A DNA stretch of 64,000 nt from Vibrio ulleungensis (GTDB lineage: Bacteria > Pseudomonadota > Gammaproteobacteria > Enterobacterales > Vibrionaceae). Positions within the stretch are counted from its first letter, which is position 1. Each line of letters starts with the position of its first letter. Shown here one piece after another: positions 35,166 to 43,694 of the stretch. The DNA is taken from contig NZ_JAFEUM010000001.1 of the NCBI RefSeq assembly GCF_016900875.1, positions 62,001 through 126,000 of the forward strand. The letters are read 5' to 3'. Below the pieces are notes generated by a model. The model was not told the DNA's origin and did no database searches. It saw nothing but the letters and a program-made list of their open reading frames with translations. The position numbers and the translations under genes were made by a program.

Positions 35166-36122
35166 ATGATAGCAATATCACGCGTAACTTTATTGCCCTT
35201 GGTCTTTCTTTTTCCAGCGGCTCTATATGCAAACACACAAGAATATGCAGGAACTGGATCTGTAACCCAAGGCGAAGCAACCACCAAAATAGAATCCTTA
35301 TTTGAGTGTGAACAAGGGCGTGCACGGGTTGCAGGACAAGGTGAGATCGTCGATATACACGGAGAAACATGGACCGTCCCGGCAGATAATGAATTTTTAA
35401 ATGGGCCCTATGCTGACAATATGTACGACGAGTGTTCGGGTAATCGTTCCAACAGCATCAATGACGTTGATGTGCAGTCTGTCCCTGTGGTGACGGTAGA
35501 CGAGTCAGGTGACATCATCACCGGTTACCTCTTTGCAGACAATTACTTTGAGTTGTACATCAATGGACAACTGATTGCCGTGGATGCCGTCCCCTTTACG
35601 CCCTTTAACTCAAGCGTTGTAAAATTTAAGGTCAATCGCCCTTACACCATTGCGATTAAACTGATTGATTGGGAAGAAAACCTTGGCGTTGGCTCTGAAA
35701 GTGGTCGCGGTAATAGCTATCAGCCTGGTGACGGGGGATTAATCGCAAGCTTTAGTGATGGTACGGTAACGAGCGACCAATGGCATGCGCAAACCTTCTA
35801 TATTGCACCCATATACGATCTAGGTTGTGTTGTAGAAAAGGGGACTCTTAGAGAAAGCGCTTCTTGTGATACATCGGGACGAAACAGTGCCGACGACATC
35901 AATGCCCTGCATTGGGCCCTGCCAAATGGATGGCAGACTGACACCTTTGACCATTCAGACTGGCCATTAGCTACCACTTACACCGAGGAGCAAATTGGAG
36001 TAAACAACAAAAACGGTTACATGAACTTTCAAGAACTGTTCACAGGAAAAGGAGCTGAGTTTATCTGGTCGACTAATCTCATATTGGATAACGAAGTGAT
36101 CGTGAGATATACCGTAGAGTAG
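35166..36122 (+). CDS. Exported protein of unknown function
   Basis: 318 residues. A signal peptide (MIAISRVTLLPLVFLFPAALYA) ends near residue 22. The mature protein is acidic and rich in Gly, Asp and Asn, with segments such as YLFADNYFELYINGQLIAVDAVPFTPFNSSVVKFKV and RPYTIAIKLIDWEENLGVG that read like a beta-sandwich (jelly-roll) domain. A few Cys pairs (ECEQ, DECSG, LGCVV, SCDTSG) suggest disulphides. GGGAA lies upstream of ATG. I do not recognise the family. A bidirectional hairpin follows. Confidence 0.7.
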   Translation: MIAISRVTLLPLVFLFPAALYANTQEYAGTGSVTQGEATTKIESLFECEQGRARVAGQGEIVDIHGETWTVPADNEFLNGPYADNMYDECSGNRSNSINDVDVQSVPVVTVDESGDIITGYLFADNYFELYINGQLIAVDAVPFTPFNSSVVKFKVNRPYTIAIKLIDWEENLGVGSESGRGNSYQPGDGGLIASFSDGTVTSDQWHAQTFYIAPIYDLGCVVEKGTLRESASCDTSGRNSADDINALHWALPNGWQTDTFDHSDWPLATTYTEEQIGVNNKNGYMNFQELFTGKGAEFIWSTNLILDNEVIVRYTVE

Positions 36123-36166
36123 CGCAATTTAAAAAATACCCATCTTAATTAAATTGGTACATCCTG

Positions 36167-36205
36167 AAAAAGCGGCAACGCATATCCTTGCGTGCCGCCG
36201 TTTCT
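36167..36205. terminator. Bidirectional terminator between secreted unknown and porin genes
   Basis: GCGGCAACGCA pairs with TGCGTGCCGC with one bulged base. AAAAA precedes the stem and GTTTCT follows it, so it can serve both convergent genes. Confidence 0.65.
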
Positions 36206-36278
36206 AAGTAAGTCATTTTGAGTCGGTTAGGCCGACTTTGTTTCTAATAAGCAAACAGCCTGGTCAGACAATACTGCC

Positions 36279-37523
36279 TTACCACCAAGTTTCAACATTG
36301 AAGCCAAAGGTGACTTCTTCAACATTGCCAGTCCCACTATGCATAGCCTTGCCATAGGTAGTCCCGCTGCGGTCCCACTCGGTATTTGAGTCTGAGTAGG
36401 TGGCGAAAATACGAAATGATGGACGAGCCCATACACCTTTACCCGCTTGGAACAGCTGAGCCACCGTTGCTTTAAACATGTCATTGGTGCCCGCGCCATT
36501 TTGCGCATCGACGGTTTCATAACCAATTTCAACCGCGGTGGACATAAAATTGTTCCATGCATATTGAGGACGCGCACCCACACTAAACCACTGCTCACCT
36601 TCATTGTTGTCCAAGTTTTTGTCTTGGTAAGCAATTGAGTACATGACTTGGAAGTCTTCATTAACATTCAGGTCACCAGAATTAAAGATTCTCCAGCTGC
36701 TGCCATCGTGCTCTTCACCAGTGCTGTATTTGCGATCCGAGCCCCCTTCAGCGCTCATCAAGCCACCAGCAAGACCATCGGTACCGTACTGGAACACGAA
36801 GGTGTTAGAACCGTAATCCCAACCCTGACGATAGGACGCAGTAAACATAGAACCCGAGGTTGTAATGTTGCTGTTGTCATAGGTCGAGTTATGTTCGGTA
36901 ATGTAGTTAAAGCCTAATGTAAGATCGGCACTGTCGCTCAATGCAATATCGCTTAGCCTTAAGTCAAAATGGTGCAACGTCCTTTCATCACCGCCATTTG
37001 AGCTTGGTGCAAACCAAGCAACGTGTGCGTTAGCAAAACCTACATCATAGTCTTCAAGACCAATACCGGTGTTTGATGTGTCCCAGTACTTAATGTCTAT
37101 CATGTGTACTTCATGACGACGATAAAAGCGCTCACCCGCCCATATTTTTGCGTTTTCCTGACCTTCAATCAGGCCATGACCAGCAGACCACAATTGGATA
37201 GTGCTTACATCACCCCATGCGTCCCCCGAGCCTAAATACAAAGTGGTGTCGAAATAAGCATCACCATCGCGCCATATATCCGCTTTTACACCAGCTTCCC
37301 ACCAGTTAAGCTCGTTACCCAAGCGGAAGTTTCCGTAACCGGCTTCAGCACGAATTACGTCGTTAAGTTCACCTTTTCCATCATTGTGTTCATTATTATC
37401 TGTGTAAATGTTGCCCCATTTTGCATAGCCAAAATAGGTCACGTTTTCCACTGCTGAAAATACAGCGAAAGGCGCTAGGGTAAGAGCTAACCCGAGGGCT
37501 TTAACAAGCGCTTTCTGTTTCAT
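36279..37523 (-). CDS. LamB-type maltoporin-like outer-membrane channel
   Basis: 414 residues. The signal peptide ends near APFAVFSA. The mature protein starts VENVTYFGYAKWGNIYTD and contains LamB landmarks (WAGERFYRRHEVHMIDIKYWDTSNTGIGLEDYDVG, SEGGSDRKYSTGEEHDGSSWRIF) and the end VTFGFNVETWW, whose last residue is the aromatic needed for barrel insertion. It should be a sugar-selective trimeric porin. Whether it feeds the ABC importer at 10.8-15.2 kb is unknown. GGAG precedes the ATG. Two LacI-type sites lie upstream. Confidence 0.87.
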   Translation of the reverse strand: MKQKALVKALGLALTLAPFAVFSAVENVTYFGYAKWGNIYTDNNEHNDGKGELNDVIRAEAGYGNFRLGNELNWWEAGVKADIWRDGDAYFDTTLYLGSGDAWGDVSTIQLWSAGHGLIEGQENAKIWAGERFYRRHEVHMIDIKYWDTSNTGIGLEDYDVGFANAHVAWFAPSSNGGDERTLHHFDLRLSDIALSDSADLTLGFNYITEHNSTYDNSNITTSGSMFTASYRQGWDYGSNTFVFQYGTDGLAGGLMSAEGGSDRKYSTGEEHDGSSWRIFNSGDLNVNEDFQVMYSIAYQDKNLDNNEGEQWFSVGARPQYAWNNFMSTAVEIGYETVDAQNGAGTNDMFKATVAQLFQAGKGVWARPSFRIFATYSDSNTEWDRSGTTYGKAMHSGTGNVEEVTFGFNVETWW

Positions 37524-37600
37524 TGGTGTGTCTCCGTTCCATTTATAATTATTGGGCTGTGTCTGAGAGCCAGACTCAGGACAAATAGTAAATCCCTATG

Positions 37601-37612
37601 GAAACGTTTACA
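37601..37612. promoter_or_regulatory. LacI-type operator-like site near the porin start
   Basis: GAAACGTTTACA, with the palindromic core AAACGTTT (37602-37609), 78 bases upstream of the porin ATG. It is the classic core of GalR/PurR/CytR-type operators. Confidence 0.55.
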
Positions 37613-37717
37613 CAGTCAATTGTCGCTTTTTTATATCGTTTAATATTTTTACCCAATATATTGGAATTGGTCTCACATAAAGTCGGATAAAACATAATAT
37701 AGCGAAATATATTACGT

Positions 37718-37730
37718 GATAACGTTTACA
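37718..37730. promoter_or_regulatory. Second LacI-type operator-like site upstream of the porin
   Basis: GATAACGTTTACA, sharing the AACGTTTACA half with the site at 37601. The two centres are about 118 bases apart, compatible with looping. The regulator is not identified; the LacI gene in this window is associated with a different core (AAAACCGGTTTT). Confidence 0.5.
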
Positions 37731-38308
37731 AACAGAAACAGAGATAAACACGCTCGTGCTACAAAATTGAGGTCAATTTTTCTTTTTGAATGATTAAAAC
37801 CGGCTTAACGTCGCAAAAAATTCTTTGTTCAGGAGCCAAAGGAAAAATTACTAACGCTAAAAATAGTTATGTTCGAAATCTAGAGCATTGGAAAACCATT
37901 GCTCAAGTTAAACTTGATTCGAATCGTTGGTTGGATTTAAATTTATGGCTCAGATATGAGCTAACTAACAGACACATGCGCGCGTGTAGGTAGGCAGAAC
38001 AATCACTTGGAGACTCACTCGAGGAAATATTTAAGTAAGTTAAATCTGTATAGATCCTTCACCAAACTCTCTTAAACGAGCATCGCCATAAGATTCTTTC
38101 ATATATTCCATATATAGTGGCGAATTAAGCCGTTAGGCCAGCGTTCAGCAATCTCTGGCTATTTCCTACACAGTCAGTTACACCGACTTACATTTTGTTG
38201 TTCACTTTTTGACCACCCCTTGCGTTAGCATTACCCCCTCACATTTTAGAAGCCCTACTTAACCTAAAATATAACCTATTGTTTTTTAAGCGTGAAAAGG
38301 GAAATAAA

Positions 38309-39766
38309 ATGGAATTTAGACGACCAATATCGCTATTGCTTGCAGCCTCATTCATGATCGGTTGCAGTGACTCATCAGGACCTTCTACCCCCACCAGCTC
38401 CACAGCATCAGTAAAAGGCAAAGTGATCGATGGCTATGTCAGTGGTGCAACCATATTCTTGGATATTAATAACAATGGACTTTTAGACAAAGGCGAGCCA
38501 AACACCTTAAGCACCAGCGCTGGAGAATATAATCTTGAATTAAACGCTTCCGACCAGCTGTGTTTAGATTATGTCCCTATTATTGTTGATGTTCCTGTGG
38601 GGGCTATCGATGAAGACCTAGGTCCAGTAAATGCAGCTTATCAATTGGTACTCCCTGCCTCAAAGGCAGATATCCATGAAAGTAATCACATCACCCCACT
38701 CACTACGTTAGCCTGGGATGCGATGTCCATTGAACTGTCAAAGGACTATTTTGAAGTGGGCTGTGAAGGGATTAAGAACAATACCGAACTACACAAACGA
38801 CTCCTCACGACCTTAGATCAGTCCACTGTCGATCTTGGCGGGATCTACAATTTAACCCCAGAACAAATTTACGGTGATTTTATTGCCAATGGCGACACAG
38901 CGGCACACGAGCTTGCCATGAACATAGTGGTGGGATATCAAAAAAGCTTCGCAGAGCGCGCTGACTTAATTGCGAGCGGAGCCAATGTTTGGAGCTATGC
39001 CTATACGTTCTTGGAAGCAACTGAGCGATATGCCGACGAAAAACAGCGCGGTTACAAGTGGCTACTCGACTACGCTTATTCCCGGCCAACCTCAGCGCTT
39101 AGGCATGAGCAACTCGAAGGAAGTGTGTTTTTTAAAAGCGACTTTGCCGATAGAATAGATAAAACCTACCGTCACCTCGACAACACTAACGCAGAGCTCG
39201 ATGAGCACGGTGCTATGCGAAAATATGGTGTTGTCGCTTACCTAAATGATTTCGACAACCCCAGCTACCAATGCACAACCCAAGTGCTAATAGAAAATAT
39301 TTACACTGACATTAATACCGATTTCACCAGTTATCAGCGGTCGAGTCCCCCTTTCAATGTCGCCAACGTTGCATTGTGTGTTTACCAAGCACTTTTACCA
39401 GAGGCCATTGAAGCAGAGGAAATCCGACGCGATTTATGGAATCAAAAATTTGCCGCTTTTTTCCAAGATTCTCTGTCGTCTCTGGCCGATCTCGACCTTG
39501 ATGACTTTTCGCATATCAGCGCTGAGATCGATTCATGGCCAGTTGCTTGGGATGAATCATTCAATTTTGATAACCAACCCCATAGTTGGTACAAGCAGAT
39601 CACCGAAAGCATTTCCGGCACCTATGTGACCACGGCGCGTAATCAAGATGGATACATACACAAGACAACCACAAACAGTGACGGGACGTACGTAAGAGAG
39701 TGCCCAACGGATCCAAACGTTATGTATCCAGAGGTACCAAGCTTTAGCCCAAACGCCTGTCAATAA
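38309..39766 (+). CDS. Putative lipoprotein with DxNNxG calcium-type loop
   Basis: 485 residues. A lipoprotein signal (RRPISLLLAASFMIGC, lipobox MIGC) is followed by a Ser/Thr/Pro linker and a small beta domain: GKVIDGYVSGATIFLDINNNGLLDKGEPN, a calcium-binding-type loop seen in many secreted Vibrio and Shewanella proteins. The remaining 370 residues are helical and unrecognised. A C-terminal part (GTYVTTARNQDGYIHKTTTNSDGTY) looks like beta repeats. AAGGG precedes ATG 38309; a TTG at 38279 is less likely. Envelope protein of unknown role. Confidence 0.75.
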   Translation: MEFRRPISLLLAASFMIGCSDSSGPSTPTSSTASVKGKVIDGYVSGATIFLDINNNGLLDKGEPNTLSTSAGEYNLELNASDQLCLDYVPIIVDVPVGAIDEDLGPVNAAYQLVLPASKADIHESNHITPLTTLAWDAMSIELSKDYFEVGCEGIKNNTELHKRLLTTLDQSTVDLGGIYNLTPEQIYGDFIANGDTAAHELAMNIVVGYQKSFAERADLIASGANVWSYAYTFLEATERYADEKQRGYKWLLDYAYSRPTSALRHEQLEGSVFFKSDFADRIDKTYRHLDNTNAELDEHGAMRKYGVVAYLNDFDNPSYQCTTQVLIENIYTDINTDFTSYQRSSPPFNVANVALCVYQALLPEAIEAEEIRRDLWNQKFAAFFQDSLSSLADLDLDDFSHISAEIDSWPVAWDESFNFDNQPHSWYKQITESISGTYVTTARNQDGYIHKTTTNSDGTYVRECPTDPNVMYPEVPSFSPNACQ

Positions 39767-39779
39767 TTAACCGCAATCA

Positions 39780-39811
39780 GGACACACACCAACCCTCATA
39801 GGTGTGTGTCC
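39780..39811. repeat. Complete hairpin form of the GGACACACACC element
   Basis: GGACACACACC (39780-39790) and GGTGTGTGTCC (39801-39811) form an 11-bp perfect stem with a 10-base loop. This is the most intact inverted pair of the family in the window. It starts 13 bases after the lipoprotein stop codon and may also terminate that transcript. A short tandem CAAAATTACT repeat follows (39811-39830). Confidence 0.9.
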
Positions 39812-39881
39812 AAAATTACTCAAAATTACTTGTGCCCCACCCACCTGCCCTGGGTCGTGATGTGAATTATTGTTAGAACGT

Positions 39882-39918
39882 AAAAAAGCCAGCCATAAGA
39901 ACACCTATGACTGGCTCA
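39882..39918 (-). terminator. Rho-independent terminator of the small exported gene
   Basis: On the minus strand GAGCCAGTCATA pairs with TATGGCTGGC with one mismatch and is followed by TTTTTTA. It lies about 40 bases after the stop at 39956. Confidence 0.8.
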
Positions 39919-39955
39919 CTATTCTGTACTGGTTGGCTAGGGCAGCCAACGAGCA

Positions 39956-40504
39956 TTAAAAGCTAAACGTAGTCCACTTCTGATAATCCGCGTTATCGTC
40001 GGCACACACTTCTAAAGTAACAGGCCTCATTACGTGTGCTGGGCTGCCTCCGCGTCCCTCTTTCTTCTCTGTGGCGCTTGCAGTAACACACAAACTTGGA
40101 TTAGCGTTCAAAACGATCTGGCCGTTCTGTTGGAAATCAAATCCTTGTGAATCGCTACTATCACACGCGTCAAGCATTAGACTTGCTCCTTCGTCTAAGG
40201 TTGAGGCAGACATACAAACATCAAAATACTGGATGTTAAACTGACCCTGCGCAAAATCTCCCTCAACAAATGCCTGATCCACTAAAATTTCTCCGGTGTA
40301 ATCATAACAAGTGTGTGCTTGTAAACCTCGCTCAACCGGCGCTTGTTCACCTTGTCCACCGGCAATATCCAAACAGTACCCGCGCTCATCATCAAGGTCT
40401 GCGATCAGTCTTACTTCTACCAATGATTCCGCAGCCTGTAACCCAAATGCTGCCGTTGCAATCATTCCTACCAACGTCAATTTTACACAGCGTAATCGGC
40501 TCAT
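39956..40504 (-). CDS. Small exported protein, possible ricin-B-like lectin
   Basis: 182 residues. The signal peptide ends near GLQAAES. The mature part has Cys-rich blocks (YCLDIAGGQGEQAPVERGL, HTCYDYTGE, SLCVTASATE, LEVCADD) and ends DYQKWTTFSF, which resembles the QxW repeats of ricin-B lectin domains. The beta-trefoil assignment is tentative. The Cys residues probably form disulphides in the periplasm or outside. A terminator follows. Confidence 0.65.
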   Translation of the reverse strand: MSRLRCVKLTLVGMIATAAFGLQAAESLVEVRLIADLDDERGYCLDIAGGQGEQAPVERGLQAHTCYDYTGEILVDQAFVEGDFAQGQFNIQYFDVCMSASTLDEGASLMLDACDSSDSQGFDFQQNGQIVLNANPSLCVTASATEKKEGRGGSPAHVMRPVTLEVCADDNADYQKWTTFSF

Positions 40505-40825
40505 TGTACTCCCTTAATGTTCGTATTTAATTGTCGATATACTCTAAGACAAACGCCTAATTTTTCAGCATAGTTCAGCTCTATGGCAGAATCAAACGTC
40601 CCCAAAGCTCAGGCGAGCACACAGCATTCACCAGCGGGAACTAATCTGGACACACACCTTTGGTTCACGAACTTGATAGTCCTGTGTAACGATTCGCGCC
40701 ACTTTCTTAAACGTCATGCGTTCACTGAAGTTTGACATACGCTGTGCTTTGGCCAATAGGTGGCCAACCGAATTGCTCTATTAGATCTATACTCTCCAAT
40801 AAGTTATAGAAACTGTGGAGCCATT
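40505..40825. other. Gene-free interval with one repeat element
   Basis: 321 bases between divergent genes. One GGACACACACC element is at 40648-40658. The upstream part of the frame starting at 40760 is not coding in my view because the good ribosome binding site is at 40816. No other structure was found. Confidence 0.6.
40648..40658. repeat. Single GGACACACACC element
   Basis: Identical to the left arm of the hairpin at 39780, preceded by AATCT and followed by TTTGG. Confidence 0.75.
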
Positions 40826-41332
40826 ATGCGTTTGCCTAAACCATGGGTATTAGTCTTACTGGGTTTACTGTTAAACATCGTTGCCATGCTTATTTCCAGT
40901 ACAAAAATCGAGCAGCTCGACAGCGCCATTTCGGCACTCAATGATATTAATGACGAGAACAGTTACGCGATTCAGCGCGCGTGGAGCAGTGTCGATACAT
41001 TGGAAAGAAAAAAGGAAAACTTAGTGCTCTATATGTCTACAATGCCAACATTAAATCAGCAAACTGCATCACTCGTATCATCGCAACTCTCTCCGTGGCT
41101 CATCGAGCCTCCAGAAACACTCTCAAATTCGAACGTGCAACTTTGGTTTGACGCTATCGACCATGCTCAGAGTCGCCATCGAAATGACATTGATCAATAC
41201 TACTTACAAACACTAGAAATAAACGAGCAAGTGACACAACAGCAGATCACTGTCTCGTGGTTTAAACAAATCGCCCTGTTTTTACAGGTATTTGGGCTTG
41301 CACTGATTTTAGCTCGCGATCTCTCCAAGTAG
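40826..41332 (+). CDS. Two-helix membrane protein of unknown function
   Basis: 168 residues from ATG 40826 (TGGAG 5 bases upstream). There is one hydrophobic helix at the N terminus (PWVLVLLGLLLNIVAMLIS) and one at the C terminus (IALFLQVFGLALILAR). The 120 residues between are helical, polar and probably periplasmic. This topology resembles sensor input domains without the signalling part. No family recognised. It stands alone. Confidence 0.62.
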   Translation: MRLPKPWVLVLLGLLLNIVAMLISSTKIEQLDSAISALNDINDENSYAIQRAWSSVDTLERKKENLVLYMSTMPTLNQQTASLVSSQLSPWLIEPPETLSNSNVQLWFDAIDHAQSRHRNDIDQYYLQTLEINEQVTQQQITVSWFKQIALFLQVFGLALILARDLSK

Positions 41333-41593
41333 CCTCACAACACAATGTTGCTATAGCTTTCAGCTTCAATTGCTAGCAGTGCTATATCATATTTTTATTA
41401 GGTGCTTCATAAAATAAAAGTCGTCACGGCCTTTTAAGCGATCCAGCTTTGAGCAAAGAATCCATTAAAAAAACAAACTTGATTATTGAGCGTCACATAA
41501 ACGATGATGGAGTCAATCAACGTTATCGCTATGACTTTATGTTGAAACGGCTTAATAGACGATCGCCATAAAATGTTAGAAGGAATAAACATT

Positions 41594-42478
41594 ATGGATT
41601 ACCCAACCATAGAATCTTGTGTAGGGAACACACCTCTGGTTCGCTTGCAGCGCATTCAGGGAAACACATCCAACACCATTTTGTTAAAGCTAGAAGGCAA
41701 TAACCCTGCAGGCTCAGTCAAAGACAGAGCGGCCCTGTCCATGATCACACAGGCCGAAGCTCGCAACGAAATAAAGCCGGGCGACAGCCTCATTGAAGCC
41801 ACGAGTGGGAATACCGGAATTGCACTGGCGATGGCTGCCGCAATAAAAGGGTACCCTTTTACGCTGATCATGCCAGAAAATGCCACCGAAGAACGAAAGG
41901 CAGCAATGACCGCTTACGGCGCTAAGCTTATTTTGGTGAGTAAAGAAGAAGGTATGGAAGGTGCGCGAGATTTAGCACAGGCGATGCAAGCTGAAGGTAA
42001 GGGCAAAGTACTTGACCAGTTCGCCAACACCGATAACCCATTGGCCCACATGACAAGCACTGGACCAGAGATTTGGGAGCAGACTCAAGGCAACATCACC
42101 CATTTTGTGAGTGCGATGGGGACTACAGGCACCATTATGGGCACCTCAACCTACCTAAAAAAGCAAAACCCAGATGTACAGATTATCGGCCTACAACCTG
42201 AGGACGGTGCCAGTATTCCAGGCATTCGCCGATGGCCGAAAGAGTACTTGCCAAAAATTTTTGACTCGAGTCGCGTCGATACTGTGATGGACATTGGGCA
42301 GGCAGAAGCTGAATCCACTATGCGCGATCTGGCACGCCAAGAAGGGATATTTTGTGGTGTATCCAGCGGCGGCGCAGTCGCTGCATCGCTACGATTAAGC
42401 GCGCAAGTTGAAAATGCAGTAATTGTTACGATCATTTGCGATCGCGGCGATCGCTATTTATCGTCTGGGATCTACTAA
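41594..42478 (+). CDS. cysM: CysM, cysteine synthase B
   Basis: 294 residues. A PLP enzyme that makes cysteine (or S-sulfocysteine from thiosulfate) from O-acetylserine. The PLP Lys is in NNPAGSVKDRAALSM (residue 43), the phosphate-binding loop is SGNTGIALAM, and the CysM-specific end GIRRWPKEYLPKIF ... GIFCGVSSGGAVAAS ... TIICDRGDRYLSSGIY closely follows E. coli CysM. AGGA precedes ATG 41594; an upstream ATG at 41573 lacks support. A palindromic repeat follows the stop, facing a convergent racemase gene. Confidence 0.95.
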   Translation: MDYPTIESCVGNTPLVRLQRIQGNTSNTILLKLEGNNPAGSVKDRAALSMITQAEARNEIKPGDSLIEATSGNTGIALAMAAAIKGYPFTLIMPENATEERKAAMTAYGAKLILVSKEEGMEGARDLAQAMQAEGKGKVLDQFANTDNPLAHMTSTGPEIWEQTQGNITHFVSAMGTTGTIMGTSTYLKKQNPDVQIIGLQPEDGASIPGIRRWPKEYLPKIFDSSRVDTVMDIGQAEAESTMRDLARQEGIFCGVSSGGAVAASLRLSAQVENAVIVTIICDRGDRYLSSGIY

Positions 42479-42486
42479 TTTAAATC

Positions 42487-42520
42487 ATTGGGGTCAGAGT
42501 CAATTGACTCTGACCCCAAT
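42487..42520. repeat. 34-bp perfect palindromic repeat, copy 3
   Basis: The TGGGGTCAGAGTCAA core and its reverse complement (42489-42518), extended by AT on both sides. It lies between the convergent cysM and racemase genes, ending one base before the racemase stop codon. Confidence 0.95.
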
Positions 42521-43210
42521 TTAGATTGCCCACCTCACGCCCATGGCGGCATGGATCTCTGTGGTGTCGTATAAAGGCACTTCGGTATCGTCTGCTTTGA
42601 CTAACATCGCGATTTCAGTGCAGCCTAAAATAATCGCTTCGGCACCTTGCCGATGCAGTTTCTCGATTATGGCGATAAACGCGGCTCGAGACGCTGGATT
42701 AATCACTCCTTGGCACAGTTCTTTATAAATCACATCGTGAATGACCGTTTGCTCGGTCGAGTCGGGAACCATGACGTCGATTCCATGTTGCTCGATTAGG
42801 CGACCCTTATAAAAATCTTGCTCCATTGTAAAACGTGTCCCCAACAAACCTACATGGGTCATACCGTCTTCTTTTAGAGCCGTTGCGGTCGCGTCAGCGA
42901 TATGCAGTAATGGGATAGAGACGGCCTGCTGCACTTGGTCGGCCACTTTGTGCATGGTGTTGGTACAGATCATCAAGCAGTCTGCACCGGCTTTTTCAAC
43001 ATTTTGTGCAGCAATGGCGAGTAGCTGAGCCGTTTGCTCCCATTGTCCTTGATGTTGCAGGGTTTCAATATCATGAAAGTCGACGCTATTGAGTACAATT
43101 TTGGCCGAATGTAACCCGCCTAATTGAGCATTCACTTGTTGGTTCAACGCACGATAATAGTTCGCGGTAGACTCCCAACTCATGCCTCCCAACAATCCAA
43201 TTGTTTTCAC
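42521..43210 (-). CDS. Aspartate/glutamate racemase family protein
   Basis: 229 residues. Start KTIGLLGGMSWESTANYYRALN, the first catalytic Cys in CLMICTNTMHKVA and the second in EAIILGCTEIAMLV are diagnostic of the cofactor-independent Asp/Glu racemase superfamily (YgeA/RacX-like group). It interconverts L- and D-forms of an amino acid; which one is not clear. The gene ends right at the palindromic repeat. Confidence 0.9.
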   Translation of the reverse strand: MKTIGLLGGMSWESTANYYRALNQQVNAQLGGLHSAKIVLNSVDFHDIETLQHQGQWEQTAQLLAIAAQNVEKAGADCLMICTNTMHKVADQVQQAVSIPLLHIADATATALKEDGMTHVGLLGTRFTMEQDFYKGRLIEQHGIDVMVPDSTEQTVIHDVIYKELCQGVINPASRAAFIAIIEKLHRQGAEAIILGCTEIAMLVKADDTEVPLYDTTEIHAAMGVRWAI

Positions 43211-43244
43211 TCTTATTCTCCCTAATTAATCGCTATTTCGGCGT

Positions 43245-43634
43245 CTAGAGCTGATAGTCAAACTCGTAGTGATGTTTGCCATCTTCCACGGTGATCAACA
43301 TCGCCCCAGATATCCCTTTGAGTTCACCACAACCAGAGTCGGGAACAACTTCGAGAATAAGCCTATCTTGCCCTTTATCCATCACCCCATAATGCTGCAG
43401 CACAAAACTGCCCTTTTTACCGCTTAAACTGCCAGACACCTGTTCAATAGCAACATAACCCGCCGAGCCTGGTGTTTGAGTCACGGCGCTTAACATTTCA
43501 CCCTGACTTGATGCCGCAAGCTCTCCAACAAATACTTTGTCGATCGACATGCGGCCTAAATTAACGCCGTCTTCGCCTTTTGCATAACCATCAATAGGTT
43601 TTAGTTGAACGTCAAACGTACCCGAAATTTTCAT
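43245..43634 (-). CDS. DUF3224 domain protein
   Basis: 129 residues. The pattern is GTFDVQLKPID, IDKVFVGELAASSQGEMLSA, GYVAIEQVSGSLSGKKGSFVLQHYGVMDKG and GCGELKGISGAMLITVEDGKHHYEFDY, matching DUF3224 (allene-oxide-cyclase-like barrel). AAGGA lies upstream of ATG 43634. The activity is unknown. It is 34 bases upstream of the racemase gene in the same direction and may be cotranscribed. Confidence 0.85.
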   Translation of the reverse strand: MKISGTFDVQLKPIDGYAKGEDGVNLGRMSIDKVFVGELAASSQGEMLSAVTQTPGSAGYVAIEQVSGSLSGKKGSFVLQHYGVMDKGQDRLILEVVPDSGCGELKGISGAMLITVEDGKHHYEFDYQL

Positions 43635-43694
43635 CTGTATCTTCCTTGAGTATTCATTTGTCTATGCCAGGATCGTTAACTGCATAATACTTCG

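Larger units (their letters stand above)
37524..38308. other. Long gene-free interval (785 bases) between porin and lipoprotein genes
   Basis: It holds the porin promoter region with two LacI-type sites and an A+T-rich stretch. A 67-codon frame at 37790-37993 has a composition and sequence (TGLTSQKILCSGAKGK) unlike any family I know and has no ribosome binding site, so I do not call it. A small RNA or distal regulatory DNA is possible, but I see no clear terminator to support one. Confidence 0.6.

Noticed and set aside
37790..37993. 67-codon frame in the long intergenic region
   Set aside because: No ribosome binding site and no recognisable protein features.
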